In this document: one piece after another, positions 1-8,759 of the stretch | Numbering within the stretch: position 1 is the stretch's first letter | Layout of the letters: every line of letters begins with the position of its first letter | NCBI RefSeq assembly: GCF_014698995.1 | Contig: NZ_JACWZZ010000004.1 | Coordinates: 248,001 to 312,000, forward strand | Direction: 5' to 3' | DNA length: 64,000 nt | DNA from: Hymenobacter duratus | GTDB taxonomy: Bacteria; Bacteroidota; Bacteroidia; Cytophagales; Hymenobacteraceae | Translations under genes and position numbers: made by a program | Notes under the pieces: model-generated | What the model saw: the letters and a program-made list of their open reading frames with translations, nothing else | The model's database searches: none | Told to the model about the DNA's origin: nothing

Positions 1-1205
1 TTGAGTACCCAGAGAGAAGAACCCATCCGCTTGCGCAGAATGGTAGCCTGACGGTCGGCCGAAGTCCGGTCGGCGTAGTCGGCAACGGAGAGCTTGAACT
101 GGCGGCTGCCGGCCTGCGGCAGAATTACGCGGGCCGGGTGGCCCAACCGAACCAGGGCCTGACGCCCCTTTTCGGCATTGGCCAGGCTGGTATAAGAGCC
201 TGCCACCACGTAGTAACGGCCCGTGCGGCTTTTAATTGTCGCGGTTTCGGCTACCGGAGTTGCATTGGTGGCCCGCGCCTTTTCCCAGCCCGGTGCTTTT
301 GTAGCCGGCTTGGCTGCAGCAGCTTTGGCTTTAGATTTCGCGGCGGCCGGCGTCTGCACATCCACGGAGGCAGCAGCTGGCTTTGCAGCGTCAGCAACCG
401 GCTTTATAGCTACGGTAGGTGCGGCAGCAGGCAACTCAGCAGAACTGCTGGCTGGGCGCTTGGCTACGAAGTTGTCGGCGGGCGTGAGAGCGGCCTGCTG
501 GCGGCTGATAACGGCTTCGGTAGCGGCCTGCGAAGCAGCCGGAGCTTCTGGACGGGTTTCAAACACTGAAAGCTGGGCGGGCAGACGCAGCGAATCGGGC
601 AGGTAGCCCTGCTGATCAGCAAACATGTAGCTGGCCGAGAACATCAGGCCTACAACCACCGCCGTCAGGGCATTATACACGACCCGGGAAGCACGGCGGC
701 GCACTGTCGCCAGCTGCGGAGCGGCGGGCTGCCGCTCACGCGAGTTCAGCGCATCCGTAGCGCGCACCGGGCGCGATACTAGTTCTGGCAGGCCAAAGCT
801 GGCGGAAAGCAGATTGTCGGTACCCGTGTATTCAAACTCAAGACCACGGCCTGCCGAGCGGCGGAAGATGCCAATGCCGCTCAACTCGGTACGCTGGCCG
901 GTTTCCAGTTCCTGCTGCATGCGAGCCACGGCCTCCCGAACCATCTGCCGGGCCTGGGCCGGGCTCAGATTCAGGTGCTGGCTTAACGCATCTACCAGCA
1001 GACCGTCGTTGCGGGTCAACGACTGATTGAAGGCTACGCGCTTGGCCGGCGGGGCCAGCGTATGGCGCACCGGATGAATGCGGGCGGGAGCGTAGTCGGC
1101 AATCAGGCCGCCAAAATCAGGGATGATGACGCAGTCATGGTCCCGGAGCAACGTGCGGATGTGGTCGGATAGCGGCAAGGTGTAGCGGTCTGGGATGAAA
1201 AGCAG
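1..1205 (-). CDS. HU-CCDC81 / SPOR domain cell-envelope protein (3' end cut by window edge)
   Basis: Read on the minus strand, the frame gives an N-terminal part with the phrase RDHDCVIIPDFGG, typical of the bacterial CCDC81-like HU domains. It is followed by an Ala/Pro/Lys-rich linker with one hydrophobic segment (VVYNALTAVVVGLMF) and a C-terminal SPOR domain starting near GRYYVVAGSYTS. SPOR domains bind denuded septal peptidoglycan and HU-CCDC81 modules are DNA-binding-like folds, so the family is thought to link envelope and nucleoid; that role is inferred. Only one or two residues plus the stop lie beyond base 1. No ATG is available: a stop codon sits just upstream, and the candidates are CTG at 1205 or TTG at 1178. 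The start is therefore uncertain. Confidence 0.75.
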   Translation of the reverse strand, partial: MLFIPDRYTLPLSDHIRTLLRDHDCVIIPDFGGLIADYAPARIHPVRHTLAPPAKRVAFNQSLTRNDGLLVDALSQHLNLSPAQARQMVREAVARMQQELETGQRTELSGIGIFRRSAGRGLEFEYTGTDNLLSASFGLPELVSRPVRATDALNSRERQPAAPQLATVRRRASRVVYNALTAVVVGLMFSASYMFADQQGYLPDSLRLPAQLSVFETRPEAPAASQAATEAVISRQQAALTPADNFVAKRPASSSAELPAAAPTVAIKPVADAAKPAAASVDVQTPAAAKSKAKAAAAKPATKAPGWEKARATNATPVAETATIKSRTGRYYVVAGSYTSLANAEKGRQALVRLGHPARVILPQAGSRQFKLSVADYADRTSADRQATILRKRMGSSLWVL

Positions 1206-1210
1206 AGGTA

Positions 1211-1257
1211 GTAAAATCGTCTGTCAGCCGCTGCAGACAGCAGGCTGACAGACGATT
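1211..1257 (-). terminator. Rho-independent terminator
   Basis: Perfect 15-bp inverted repeat (1215-1229 with 1243-1257) followed on the minus strand by TTTT. It lies directly after the barrel gene and just before the SPOR gene, so it probably separates or attenuates transcription between them. Confidence 0.75.
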
Positions 1258-1277
1258 CGGTATCTCAAGGCGCAGAT

Positions 1278-2984
1278 TTAAAAGTCGTAGGTAACTCCTG
1301 CCAAGACGTTGATTCCTTTCACGGGGTAGTTCAGGAACCGCTCGTATTTACGGCCCAGCAGGTTATTGCCTTGAGCAAAGATGCTCAGATTTTCCATAAT
1401 CCGGTAATCTGCCTTCAGGTTCAGGTCGATGACGGAGTCGGTAGGACGCACAATTTCACGGCCGGGCACGAAGGCCGGATCGAAAGCCCCCGGCTTGTAG
1501 CTGGAGCCGTAGCTGGAGCTATACGTGTATAGTTCGGCGCCCAGCAGCAGCTTCTCATATACGTTGTGCGTGGCGAACAGCACCGACTGGAACGCCGGCC
1601 GGTGGAACGGCTGAGCCAGCGTTTTCACTTTGTAGCCGTTGTAGTCAGCCTTGAGCCCGATGCGGGTTTTTTCGGCCGCGTTGTAAATAATTTCGCCGTG
1701 TACATTGATCAGCTGCGTGGCCTTCTTGTCATAGACGAGGTCGAACTTGGTGGAGTCGCGGCGGGAGTTGTTGTAGAAGTACAGGTTCCGGTCGTTACTC
1801 AGCGTCACCTTGGCATTCACCTCCAGCGCGCGGGCTGGGGCCGCGTTGAAGCCGAAGAACACAGTTGGGCCGCGGTGGGTGTCGGCCACGCGCTGGTTGG
1901 GCGCCAGCCAGGGGTTTTCGGTGGTCAGGTCGTACATCGTCACGCGCTGCAAACCGCCACCCAAGCCGCCAAACACCACGAATTTGTCCTCGGTGACGGT
2001 GTACGCTAAACGTACAGCCGGGTAGATTTTGAATTGCGACACGTCACGGATGGTGTCGCCGGTGTAGCCCAGCGTGGCTCCTACCGACACGGCCAGCCGG
2101 TTCAGCGTCAGCTCGTAGGCGGGCGTCACCTGCACGAACGGCCGGCTGTAGCTCAGCGAGTCTTTGAAGGAGATGAACGACAAGTCGCCGTTGACACTCA
2201 CGCGGCTCGTTTCGCCCAGGGCGTAGCTGGAGCGCAGCTCGGCGTAGATGTTGTTTTCCTTAGCCTCGAACCGGTCGTTCCAGTGCCGGAAACCCAGCGC
2301 TACATCGTACTGGAAAGCCGCGTCGGTGGCGCGGTTGCGGGCATATACCTTGGCATCGGCCCGGAAGAAGGTTTGCTTGAGGCTGTCGGCTATGGGCAGC
2401 TCGGGGCGGTTGCGGTTGTAGCCGTAGAAGTTGTACCGCTCCCTTCCCACATCCACTTTGGCCCCCAGCGCCGTAGCGCCACTGTAGGTTTCGCCGTGCA
2501 CGCCCAGGCTGGTGCGACTCTGGCCCGAGTTCTTCTTGTCAATCGGGCCGCTAGCCGAAGACAGATGGTTCAAATCGAAGCCGTAGGAGGCGGAGTTGCT
2601 GCGCGTGTTGTGCAGGTGCGCCCGGCCCAGGAACGTGCCGTAGTTGCCGACGCCCGCCTTCAGGTAGTTGCCGGTTTGCGGGGCCAGCTCTTCCTGCCGG
2701 ATGGTGAGCACCCGCACCGAGGGGTTGAGCAGGTCGGCGGGCAGCTTGAAATCGGGGTAGGTGTAGGGCACCTTGGCCGTGGTTTTGGCCGGCGGGTCAA
2801 TCTTGATTTTCTCGAAGTTGCGGGCCGCCTCGGGCAGCTGATTGACGCGCTCCTTCACAATCTCAATTTCGGCCTCTTCAATCTTGCCACGAGGCGTGGT
2901 GCGCGTGGGTTGGGCCTGTGCCACGGCCGGCACGGCAGCCAGCAGTCCGGCCAGGGCCAGCAGTTTCGACGGATGAAGCGTCAT
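1278..2984 (-). CDS. TonB-dependent receptor-like outer-membrane beta-barrel protein
   Basis: 568 residues. There is a signal peptide (MTLHPSKLLALAGLLAAVPAVAQAQ), a charged linker, then a long series of alternating aromatic strands. The end, GVTYDF, is a typical C-terminal barrel strand with terminal Phe. No plug domain or TonB box is visible, so this is the plug-less receptor-like type common in Bacteroidetes rather than a full TonB-dependent transporter. It lies 102 bp downstream of the large TPR gene on the same strand and is probably co-transcribed with it. An outer-membrane scaffold or export function is inferred; the substrate is unknown. Confidence 0.8.
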   Translation of the reverse strand: MTLHPSKLLALAGLLAAVPAVAQAQPTRTTPRGKIEEAEIEIVKERVNQLPEAARNFEKIKIDPPAKTTAKVPYTYPDFKLPADLLNPSVRVLTIRQEELAPQTGNYLKAGVGNYGTFLGRAHLHNTRSNSASYGFDLNHLSSASGPIDKKNSGQSRTSLGVHGETYSGATALGAKVDVGRERYNFYGYNRNRPELPIADSLKQTFFRADAKVYARNRATDAAFQYDVALGFRHWNDRFEAKENNIYAELRSSYALGETSRVSVNGDLSFISFKDSLSYSRPFVQVTPAYELTLNRLAVSVGATLGYTGDTIRDVSQFKIYPAVRLAYTVTEDKFVVFGGLGGGLQRVTMYDLTTENPWLAPNQRVADTHRGPTVFFGFNAAPARALEVNAKVTLSNDRNLYFYNNSRRDSTKFDLVYDKKATQLINVHGEIIYNAAEKTRIGLKADYNGYKVKTLAQPFHRPAFQSVLFATHNVYEKLLLGAELYTYSSSYGSSYKPGAFDPAFVPGREIVRPTDSVIDLNLKADYRIMENLSIFAQGNNLLGRKYERFLNYPVKGINVLAGVTYDF

Positions 2985-3086
2985 ATAGTCAGGGGTGGCT
3001 CTACTACAGGCAGCGGTTTAGCACGCCGGCAGCAACCGGTTAAGATTCAGTTTTTTATTTTCAGCAAACGACCAGCAGCTTCACTC

Positions 3087-6000
3087 CTATTCCTCCTCGC
3101 CCACCGGCCCATCCGTGCGGTTGGTAACCGTGTCGGTGGGCTGTGTGGTGCTGGGCACCAGGGAGCTGCGGCCGGCGGTTTTGCCTTTCGGCGCAGGCGT
3201 GGTTTTGGTGGTGCCGGGCTTGGTGGTAGCGGGCTTGGCCGGGGCGGGTTTGGTGCCGCCGGCCGGGGTTTCGCCGGGCAGCGCGGCCAGCCGTTGCTTG
3301 GCGCCGGCAATCACCTCAGCCACCGGAAACTTGTTATCGATGATGGAATTGAGCGTGGCGCGGGCCTGGAAATTCTCCCCCTGCGCGGCGTAGATGTCGG
3401 CAATCAGCAGGAAGCCCCTGCCCTGCCACAGCTCGTAGTTCGAGGTGTTGGTCTTGTAGGCCGCATCCAGCGCTTCGGGGTATTTCTTCTGCTGAAACAG
3501 CGCGTCGGCCACCAGATACTGTGCCTCGGCGCCGTTTTCGTCGGCGGCGGCCGTAGTAGCCGCCGTGTTCAGCTCCGCAATGGCCTGGTCGTAGTTGCCG
3601 GCTTTGAAGCTGGCTTTGCCCAGGTAGAGCAGCGCGGCGTTGGTAGCCGTCGGCGACGCGGCCTGCGCCTGTAGTTCCTGGGCTACGCGGCGGGTGCCTT
3701 CCAGGTCGCCGCTTTCGTAGTAGCTTTTCATCAGGCCCAGCCCGGCGTTGGCTATTTCGCGCTTGTTCTGCGAGGAGGTGCGCAAGCGGCCGTAGTAGAT
3801 GATAGCCTCCGGATAGTTCTTGTTCTCGAACTCCAGATCCGCCACCCGGCCCACGGCGCGGTTCACAAACTCCGACTTGCCTTCCTGCACTACGGCTTTC
3901 AGCTTAGGCAGGGCCTCGGCCTTTTTGCCGGTGCGCAGCAGCGCGTCGGCCAGGAAATAGCGGCCATCGGCGGCCAGCGCGTTGTCGGGGTACTGCTTCA
4001 GGTACGACTCCAGGCGCGGAATGGCTTGGGCGTATTTCTCGGCCAGATACAGCGACTTGGCCGCCTCAAACTCCACGCTTTCGGTGGCTTTGCTGTCGGG
4101 GTTCTGCTGCTTGAACTGGGCCAGATATTGGTCGAATTCCTCGGTCTTGCCCTGCGCTGACAGGCTTTCCTGCAGCGAGTAGATGGCACTGCTGGCCGCC
4201 TTGGTGCGCGGATACTGGCTCAGCACTTGCTTGAAGTCCGTGGCGGCCTTCTCGTGCTGGTCCAGGTTGGCGTAGGCCACGCCGCGCTTGTGCAGCGCCT
4301 GCGGAATCAGCTGGGAGTTGGGGCGGTTGGCAATCAGCTTCGAGAAACCATCCACGGCCTGCTGGAATGAGCCGGCCTCGAAATCGAGCTGCGCCTGCTG
4401 GTACACGGCATCGTCGGCGTAGCGCGACGTGGGCGACGTGCGCAGTAGCGTACCCAGAGTCTGGGCGGCTTCGTCGCGGCGGCCGAGCAGCCCCAGCACC
4501 ACACTCTTCTGGTAGTAGGCGTAGTCTTTGTCGGCGGCATTGGCCGTGATGACCTTATTATAGAGGTCGAGGGCCTGCTGGTAGTTTTTGGCTACGTAGT
4601 AGGTGTCGGCCAGGCGCAGGGTCACGTCGTAGTAGTTGAGGTCGGCGGGCTTGGCCACCGGATCCTGCAGCCAGGCCTGGAACTGCGGCCGGGCCCGGTC
4701 GTACTGCTGGGTGTTGTAGTAGGCGTAGCCGAGGCCATAGCGGGCCTTTTGCTCGAAATCCTTCTCGCTGGCCGTGACGCCGCCCTGCCGGGCCGTGCGG
4801 GCCGCGGCGGTGTAGGCCGTAATGGCATCGGGGTACTTCTGGCCCACGCTGTAGATTTCGCCCTTCAGCACCTGGGCGGCGGCGCGCAAGGCGTCGTCCT
4901 GCGGGTATTTCAGGCTCTTGTCGAGCAGCGGCAGGGCCTCGGAGTAGCGGCTGTTGTTGTAGAGCGTGGCCGCCTGCAGGTACGACACGCGCTGGTAGGT
5001 GGCGTTGAGCTTGGTGCTCCGGTCGTCGAGGTTGTCGAGGTAGTTGAGGGCCTGCGCGTAGTCGGAGGAGTTGAGGAAACTCTCGCTCAGGATGTCGTCG
5101 GCGGCTTCGCGGTTTTTGGAGCGCGGGTACTTCTTGCCGAAATCCTTGAGCGTGGCAATTACCTCGGGCGTGTTGCCCAGCTCGTAGTTGATCTGCGCGT
5201 ATTTGAGCGTGGCGTTTTCGCTGATGTTCTTGTCGAACGTGGCCTTGCGGGCGGCATCAAACGAGTTTAGCGCGAGCTGCTTCTGGTTGGTTTGCAGGTA
5301 GCTCAGGCCCAGGTGGTAGGCGGCGTTCTGCCCCAGCGAATCGCGGCGGGCGGCTACACCTTTGAACGAGCCGATGGCTCCTTTGAAATCCCCCTGCTTG
5401 TAGTTGGCGTACCCGATTTTGTACTGCACCTCGGGCTCAATCTTCTTGCGGCCAGCGGCATACTTGTCGAAATACTCGGCGGCCTGTTTGAAATCCTGCT
5501 TCTGATAGTAGGCATCCCCTACCAGCAGCTGGATTTCATCAGCCGACTGCGGCGGCGGGGTCTGGGCCAGCGCCTTGGTGCCGTAGTCGATGAGGCCGTC
5601 GAAGTTGCCTTCCTTGTAATAGATCTGGCTCATCACGGCCGGCACCACGGGGCGGTAGGCATCGTTCTGCTCGGCCACCGCCAAATCCTGGCGGGCGCCG
5701 GGGTAGTCGCCGGCCCGGAATGCCAGGTAACCGGCGTAATAGGAACTGGCGTAGCGGTACTGGTGCGTGCCCTGCTTGTTGCGGTCGAACTGCAGCTTGG
5801 CCTTGTCGAACTCCTTCTGCGCGAAGTAGCTGTAGCCAAGCTTAAACTCCGACTCGGCGCGCTGCTCCAGCGTGAGGTTGTCGGCGCCCACACGCTGCAG
5901 GTAGTCGATGGACTTGGCATAGTCCTTCTTATCGAAATAGAACTTGCCCAACTCGAAGAAAGCCACAGCCGCCTTGGGATGAGCCGGATTTTGCGTGGCA

Positions 6001-6296
6001 AAAGACAGAATCCGGTCCTCGGCGTCGGGATGAAACAGGTAGAGGCCGGCTACGGCGTAGTAGTATTCGGCGTCGATGGTTCGGTCGCGCAGCTCACCGG
6101 TGCGACGCTGCGTGAGGTCGAGGTAGCGCTGAAAAGCCTGCTGGGCGGCGCCGTACTTGCCACGGTCGAACAGTTCCAGACCTTCCTGAAAATGGCGCTC
6201 GTCGGAGGCGAACACCTGGGTTTGCTGGGCTTGGGCGGCCAGCGGCGCCGCGGCGCCAAGGGAGGCGGCCAGCGCAATCCGGGGGATAAACTTCAT
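3087..6296 (-). CDS. Large periplasmic tetratricopeptide repeat protein
   Basis: 1069 residues with a signal peptide ending near AAPLAAQAQ. The body is almost entirely TPR units (recurring patterns such as YFDKKDYAKSIDYLQR and YYNTQQYDRARPQFQ), and the last 70 residues or so are a Pro/Thr/Lys-rich low-complexity tail ending in GEEE. TPR solenoids mediate protein-protein contacts. Being first in a unit with an outer-membrane barrel suggests a periplasmic or outer-membrane assembly or gliding/secretion-related scaffold. That role is inference; the repeat architecture is directly visible. A TACTTTTG -7 element lies 44-51 bases upstream of the start. Confidence 0.85.
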   Translation of the reverse strand: MKFIPRIALAASLGAAAPLAAQAQQTQVFASDERHFQEGLELFDRGKYGAAQQAFQRYLDLTQRRTGELRDRTIDAEYYYAVAGLYLFHPDAEDRILSFATQNPAHPKAAVAFFELGKFYFDKKDYAKSIDYLQRVGADNLTLEQRAESEFKLGYSYFAQKEFDKAKLQFDRNKQGTHQYRYASSYYAGYLAFRAGDYPGARQDLAVAEQNDAYRPVVPAVMSQIYYKEGNFDGLIDYGTKALAQTPPPQSADEIQLLVGDAYYQKQDFKQAAEYFDKYAAGRKKIEPEVQYKIGYANYKQGDFKGAIGSFKGVAARRDSLGQNAAYHLGLSYLQTNQKQLALNSFDAARKATFDKNISENATLKYAQINYELGNTPEVIATLKDFGKKYPRSKNREAADDILSESFLNSSDYAQALNYLDNLDDRSTKLNATYQRVSYLQAATLYNNSRYSEALPLLDKSLKYPQDDALRAAAQVLKGEIYSVGQKYPDAITAYTAAARTARQGGVTASEKDFEQKARYGLGYAYYNTQQYDRARPQFQAWLQDPVAKPADLNYYDVTLRLADTYYVAKNYQQALDLYNKVITANAADKDYAYYQKSVVLGLLGRRDEAAQTLGTLLRTSPTSRYADDAVYQQAQLDFEAGSFQQAVDGFSKLIANRPNSQLIPQALHKRGVAYANLDQHEKAATDFKQVLSQYPRTKAASSAIYSLQESLSAQGKTEEFDQYLAQFKQQNPDSKATESVEFEAAKSLYLAEKYAQAIPRLESYLKQYPDNALAADGRYFLADALLRTGKKAEALPKLKAVVQEGKSEFVNRAVGRVADLEFENKNYPEAIIYYGRLRTSSQNKREIANAGLGLMKSYYESGDLEGTRRVAQELQAQAASPTATNAALLYLGKASFKAGNYDQAIAELNTAATTAAADENGAEAQYLVADALFQQKKYPEALDAAYKTNTSNYELWQGRGFLLIADIYAAQGENFQARATLNSIIDNKFPVAEVIAGAKQRLAALPGETPAGGTKPAPAKPATTKPGTTKTTPAPKGKTAGRSSLVPSTTQPTDTVTNRTDGPVGEEE

Positions 6297-6339
6297 TGCT
6301 CGGCGTTACGGGAAGCGGCCCAGTAGGGCCGGATATGGC

Positions 6340-6347
6340 CAAAAGTA
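6340..6347 (-). promoter_or_regulatory. -7 promoter element (TACTTTTG) of the TPR-barrel unit
   Basis: The minus strand reads TACTTTTG, matching the Bacteroidetes -7 consensus TANNTTTG, 44 bp before the TPR start codon. No clear TTG -33 box is seen at the expected distance. Confidence 0.5.
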
Positions 6348-6516
6348 GCGAAAAACCCGCTTGGGTTGCGGCAGAATTGCCTTTTAGCTGCTTCTAACGC
6401 GCCAGTGGGTGGGTTTGGTGTAACCGGCCGGGTGACGGCGCCCCTCGGCACGGTGCTTTTTCGCCGAATACTTTCTTGCAGCCTGTCGTTTGTAAACTAT
6501 TTTTATATTTACATAA

Positions 6517-6553
6517 ATAAGTCACAATTCGACACATGAATGATGTGACTTAT
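6517..6553. promoter_or_regulatory. Inverted-repeat operator upstream of the Xre-type gene
   Basis: Perfect 10-bp arms (ATAAGTCACA at 6517-6526 and TGTGACTTAT at 6544-6553) with a 17-bp spacer, in an AT-rich stretch within the 304-bp gap before the Xre gene at 6601. The placement fits autoregulation by that Xre protein (inference). The rest of the gap (6363-6516 and 6554-6600) shows no gene. Confidence 0.5.
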
Positions 6554-6600
6554 AAAAATAATTAAAAAAATAATTCACAAAGCACTTCTTTTCTGCGTAT

Positions 6601-7242
6601 ATGCCGCGTCCGGCCGCTTTTTCTGATTCTGTACTGTCCCGAGTGCGGGCCTGGTTTGGCCTGCACCTGCACGAGCTGGCCCTGTACCTGGGCGTGAGCA
6701 AGGCCCTGATTCACGCCATCGAGGCTGGGCAGCGCCCCCTCACGCCAGCCGTGCGCACCGCCCTGCAGCCGCTGCTGCTGCAGCTGCCGCCGCCTAACGT
6801 GCCGGTCACAGTTGGCGGCACGGCCCTGCCGCCCACCACGCCCCTCCCCGATGCGGCCGAGCTGGAGCAGCGCCGCCGCCAGTGCCTGCACCGCGCCGCC
6901 CGCCTGCTCCAGGAAGCCGATGCCCTGACGGCCCGCGCCTACATAGCGGCCCGCTGGGCGGCGGCCCTGCCCGCCCTGCTCCCACCCGAAGACCCGGCCG
7001 CCACCGCTGCCGCGCCCGCCACGCCGGCCAGCCAGGCGCTGGCCGCCGCCCTGGCCCTGGCCTACGCCCCCCACGACCCGGCCCGCGCGCCCGCTCACGC
7101 CCGCTGGCTGCGGGGCTGGCTCACGCACCGCGCGCAGTCCCTGACGGCCGCCGAGGCCACGCGCCTGCACCGCCTACGCGCCCAGGCTGCCGGCCTGCAG
7201 GCCGAAGCCGCCGCCCTGGCCGCTACCATACCGCCGGCGTAG
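6601..7242 (+). CDS. Xre-type helix-turn-helix protein, C-terminus truncated by a repeat
   Basis: 213 residues. Residues 12-50 form a recognisable Cro/C1-type HTH (VRAWFGLHLHELALYLGVS, then AGQRPLTP). The remainder is a very Ala/Leu/Pro-rich helical region of unknown role. A shorter paralogue with the same HTH core is found at 16419. The frame stops at 7242 just before a 75-bp palindromic repeat. Beyond it, at 7334-7402, another frame encodes GLLDYLTAALAGIADRRAK and a stop, which looks like the original C-terminus. The gene therefore appears to have lost its last 20 or so residues by repeat insertion. A palindromic operator candidate precedes it. DNA-binding regulator is likely; target unknown. 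Confidence 0.7.
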   Translation: MPRPAAFSDSVLSRVRAWFGLHLHELALYLGVSKALIHAIEAGQRPLTPAVRTALQPLLLQLPPPNVPVTVGGTALPPTTPLPDAAELEQRRRQCLHRAARLLQEADALTARAYIAARWAAALPALLPPEDPAATAAAPATPASQALAAALALAYAPHDPARAPAHARWLRGWLTHRAQSLTAAEATRLHRLRAQAAGLQAEAAALAATIPPA

Positions 7243-7254
7243 TCCGCCAAGTCA

Positions 7255-7329
7255 GTACCCCGAAGCGGCGCTTCGGCCACGCGCGCCACTTGGCCATCGG
7301 TCAACGGCCGAAGCGCCGCTTCGGGGTAC
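7255..7329. repeat. REP/BIME-like palindromic repeat inside the Xre gene
   Basis: Perfect 24-bp inverted arms at 7255-7278 and 7306-7329. Each arm is itself a hairpin (CCGAAGCG/CGCTTCGG around one base). The double-hairpin, head-to-head layout resembles BIME elements. It separates the Xre frame from its probable former 3' end. Confidence 0.75.
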
Positions 7330-7333
7330 AGCG

Positions 7334-7402
7334 GGCCTTCTTGATTACCTGACGGCCGCGCTGGCCGGCATTGCCGACCGCCGGGCCAAGCTCAGCGCCT
7401 AG
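7334..7402 (+). pseudogene. Detached 3' end of the Xre-type gene
   Basis: An open stretch encoding about 22 residues (GLLDYLTAALAGIADRRAK, then LSA and TAG) with no start codon, out of frame with the Xre gene by one base. Its Ala/Leu composition matches the upstream gene's C-terminal half. It is interpreted as the tail cut off by the palindromic repeat; a homologue alignment would decide. Confidence 0.4.
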
Positions 7403-7432
7403 CCGGCCGGCACGACGCCGCTGCTCTTCAAT

Positions 7433-7469
7433 AAAGAAGCCCCCGGCACCGTGTGCCGGGGGCTTCTTT
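7433..7469. terminator. Bidirectional terminator hairpin
   Basis: Arms AAAGAAGCCCCCGGCAC and its complement, with A- and T-flanks on both sides. It lies between the convergent Xre remnant and the small minus-strand gene at 7495. Confidence 0.8.
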
Positions 7470-7494
7470 GTGTGGTGCTGAACCCGCGCGGGAA

Positions 7495-7755
7495 CTACTG
7501 CCGCTCCAGCGTCACCTCGTCGCGGGTAAAGTCGATGCGGCTTTTGTCTACCGGGCCGCGGCATTCCAGCACGCGGGGCGGCGCCAGCTTGCCTTTCGGG
7601 CCGGTCTGCACCTGGGCCTCCCCTACTATGTCCAGCACGGCCACGGTTTCGCCGTTGAGGCGCAGCTCCCACTGGCCCGGCTGCACCACCCCCGTCAGGT
7701 AGCCGATGAAGAAGGTTTCTTTGGGAGATACCGGAATGATGTCGAGGACTTGCAT
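7495..7755 (-). CDS. Small conserved hypothetical protein
   Basis: 86 residues beginning MQVLDIIPVSPKETFFIGYL and ending in a charged segment (RIDFTRDEVTLERQ). It is all-beta in appearance, like a small barrel such as translation-factor domain 2, but no family is recognised with certainty. There is no signal peptide and no membrane segment. Followed by a strong terminator; a short GTCATGCT palindrome lies upstream. Composition and codon use look native. Confidence 0.55.
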   Translation of the reverse strand: MQVLDIIPVSPKETFFIGYLTGVVQPGQWELRLNGETVAVLDIVGEAQVQTGPKGKLAPPRVLECRGPVDKSRIDFTRDEVTLERQ

Positions 7756-7779
7756 AAAGGAGGGAATGTTTTACAAAAC

Positions 7780-7806
7780 GTCATGCTTCTGCAAGCTCAG
7801 CATGAC
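7780..7806. repeat. Short GTCATGCT/AGCATGAC palindrome
   Basis: 8-bp arms at 7780-7787 and 7799-7806. It is a short member of the GTCATSCTGAGC repeat family also seen near 8.8, 18.5, 18.9 and 24.1 kb, placed just after the RES toxin gene. Confidence 0.5.
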
Positions 7807-7817
7807 ACTAGTTCTAC

Positions 7818-8279
7818 TCAGCCCACATCCTCCGCCTTGATGCGGCTGTCGAAGCTGAACGCCTCGCGGGCCACGATGCGGATACGCTTGAAATCGGGGT
7901 GGCGGGTGTGCAGGATGTAGTTGAACTCCTGCGGCACGATGGACGAAGGCACCCGCAGCACGGCCGCGCTGCGCCGCTCATACCACGCGTCGCCGAGGGG
8001 CTGGCAGAGGCTGTAGCGGCTGGCTTTTTCCCAGCCGGCGGGCAGTTGGGCGGCCGATATTTCCTCCACGGCCACGTCATCGGGCACATCAATCACGAGC
8101 ACCCGAAACGGGTCGTTGAGGCCTTCGCCGCTCCGGTGCACCACGTTTTCGAGGCAGGCCAGGGCGCGGGAAGCCGCCGTATAAATCACGAATTTGTCTT
8201 GGGTGTTCCAGCGGGCACGGCGGCCGGAGGCAAACAGGTCGTCGGCGTATTTGGCCAGGCAGATGCGGTATACCTGCAT
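7818..8279 (-). CDS. RES-domain toxin of a RES-Xre toxin-antitoxin system
   Basis: 153 residues. The start MQVYRI, the GRRARWNT stretch near residues 19-26 and the segment YTAASRALACLE (residues 33-44) match the RES family, whose conserved Arg and Glu form the NAD-binding active site. Characterised RES toxins degrade cellular NAD+ and arrest growth. The gene starts 2 bp after the stop of the Xre antitoxin gene, the usual antitoxin-first order. Length is normal for the family, so it is probably intact. Confidence 0.85.
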   Translation of the reverse strand: MQVYRICLAKYADDLFASGRRARWNTQDKFVIYTAASRALACLENVVHRSGEGLNDPFRVLVIDVPDDVAVEEISAAQLPAGWEKASRYSLCQPLGDAWYERRSAAVLRVPSSIVPQEFNYILHTRHPDFKRIRIVAREAFSFDSRIKAEDVG

Positions 8280-8281
8280 CG

Positions 8282-8743
8282 TTAGGCCAGGTCGCCGTAG
8301 GCAATGCGCGTCAGCTCCTCCTCTACCAGGTTAATGCCGCCGCTGGTTTCGAGCAGGCGCAGCGGCACCTCGCCATCGAGGCCGTGGGCCGGCTTGCTCA
8401 GCCAGCGCAAAAACGCCGCCGCATCACCAAATACCTCAATGCCGGTTTCGTAGAGCGCAATGATCTTGAGCGTCTTCTCGCTGCTGGAGGCGTTCAGGTT
8501 GCGGTTTTCCTGGGTGTAGCTGCGCAGCGTTTTGGTGGAAAGCTCATAGATGGCCTCCAGCTGGCTGGCCTGCAGCTGAAACGCATCGGCTACCTCGAAA
8601 GCCGTAGCGGCCGGCAGGCCTTTGCGCGCTTCCATCACTAGGGCAAACGAATCCTGCCCGGTACGGCTCCAGGCCGCCCATTTCTTCCGCAAAGGCGCAG
8701 GAAGCGTAGTCGTGACTTTGGGTTTTGCGAGCGTAGTGGCCAT
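8282..8743 (-). CDS. Xre/MbcA/ParS-type antitoxin of the RES pair
   Basis: 153 residues from ATG at 8743 (MATTLAKPKV). The frame is open further upstream, but that part covers the palindromic operator, so the internal ATG is preferred. The helical N-terminal half and the C-terminal DUF2384-like part (FGDAAAFLRWLSKPAHGLDG, then PLRLLETSGG) are typical of antitoxins partnered with RES toxins. It would neutralise the downstream toxin and repress the operon by binding upstream. Confidence 0.85.
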   Translation of the reverse strand: MATTLAKPKVTTTLPAPLRKKWAAWSRTGQDSFALVMEARKGLPAATAFEVADAFQLQASQLEAIYELSTKTLRSYTQENRNLNASSSEKTLKIIALYETGIEVFGDAAAFLRWLSKPAHGLDGEVPLRLLETSGGINLVEEELTRIAYGDLA

Positions 8744-8759
8744 GGCAATAAAGAAATCA

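Noticed and set aside
2034..3674. 546-codon plus-strand open frame opposite the barrel and TPR genes
   Set aside because: It is a by-product of GC-rich codons on the other strand: His/Gln/Arg/Val-rich, no domains, no promoter, fully overlaps well-supported genes.
5292..6326. 344-codon plus-strand frame opposite the TPR gene
   Set aside because: Same antisense pattern, with Val/Leu/Gly/Gln composition mirroring the TPR codons; no recognisable family.
7255..7329. CRISPR-like repeat
   Set aside because: Only one inverted pair, no regular direct repeats or spacers and no cas genes in the window. No CRISPR array was found anywhere.
7301..7672. 123-codon minus-strand frame over the repeat and terminator
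   Set aside because: Includes the double hairpin and the bidirectional terminator and overlaps the better-supported gene at 7495 in the same strand but another frame.
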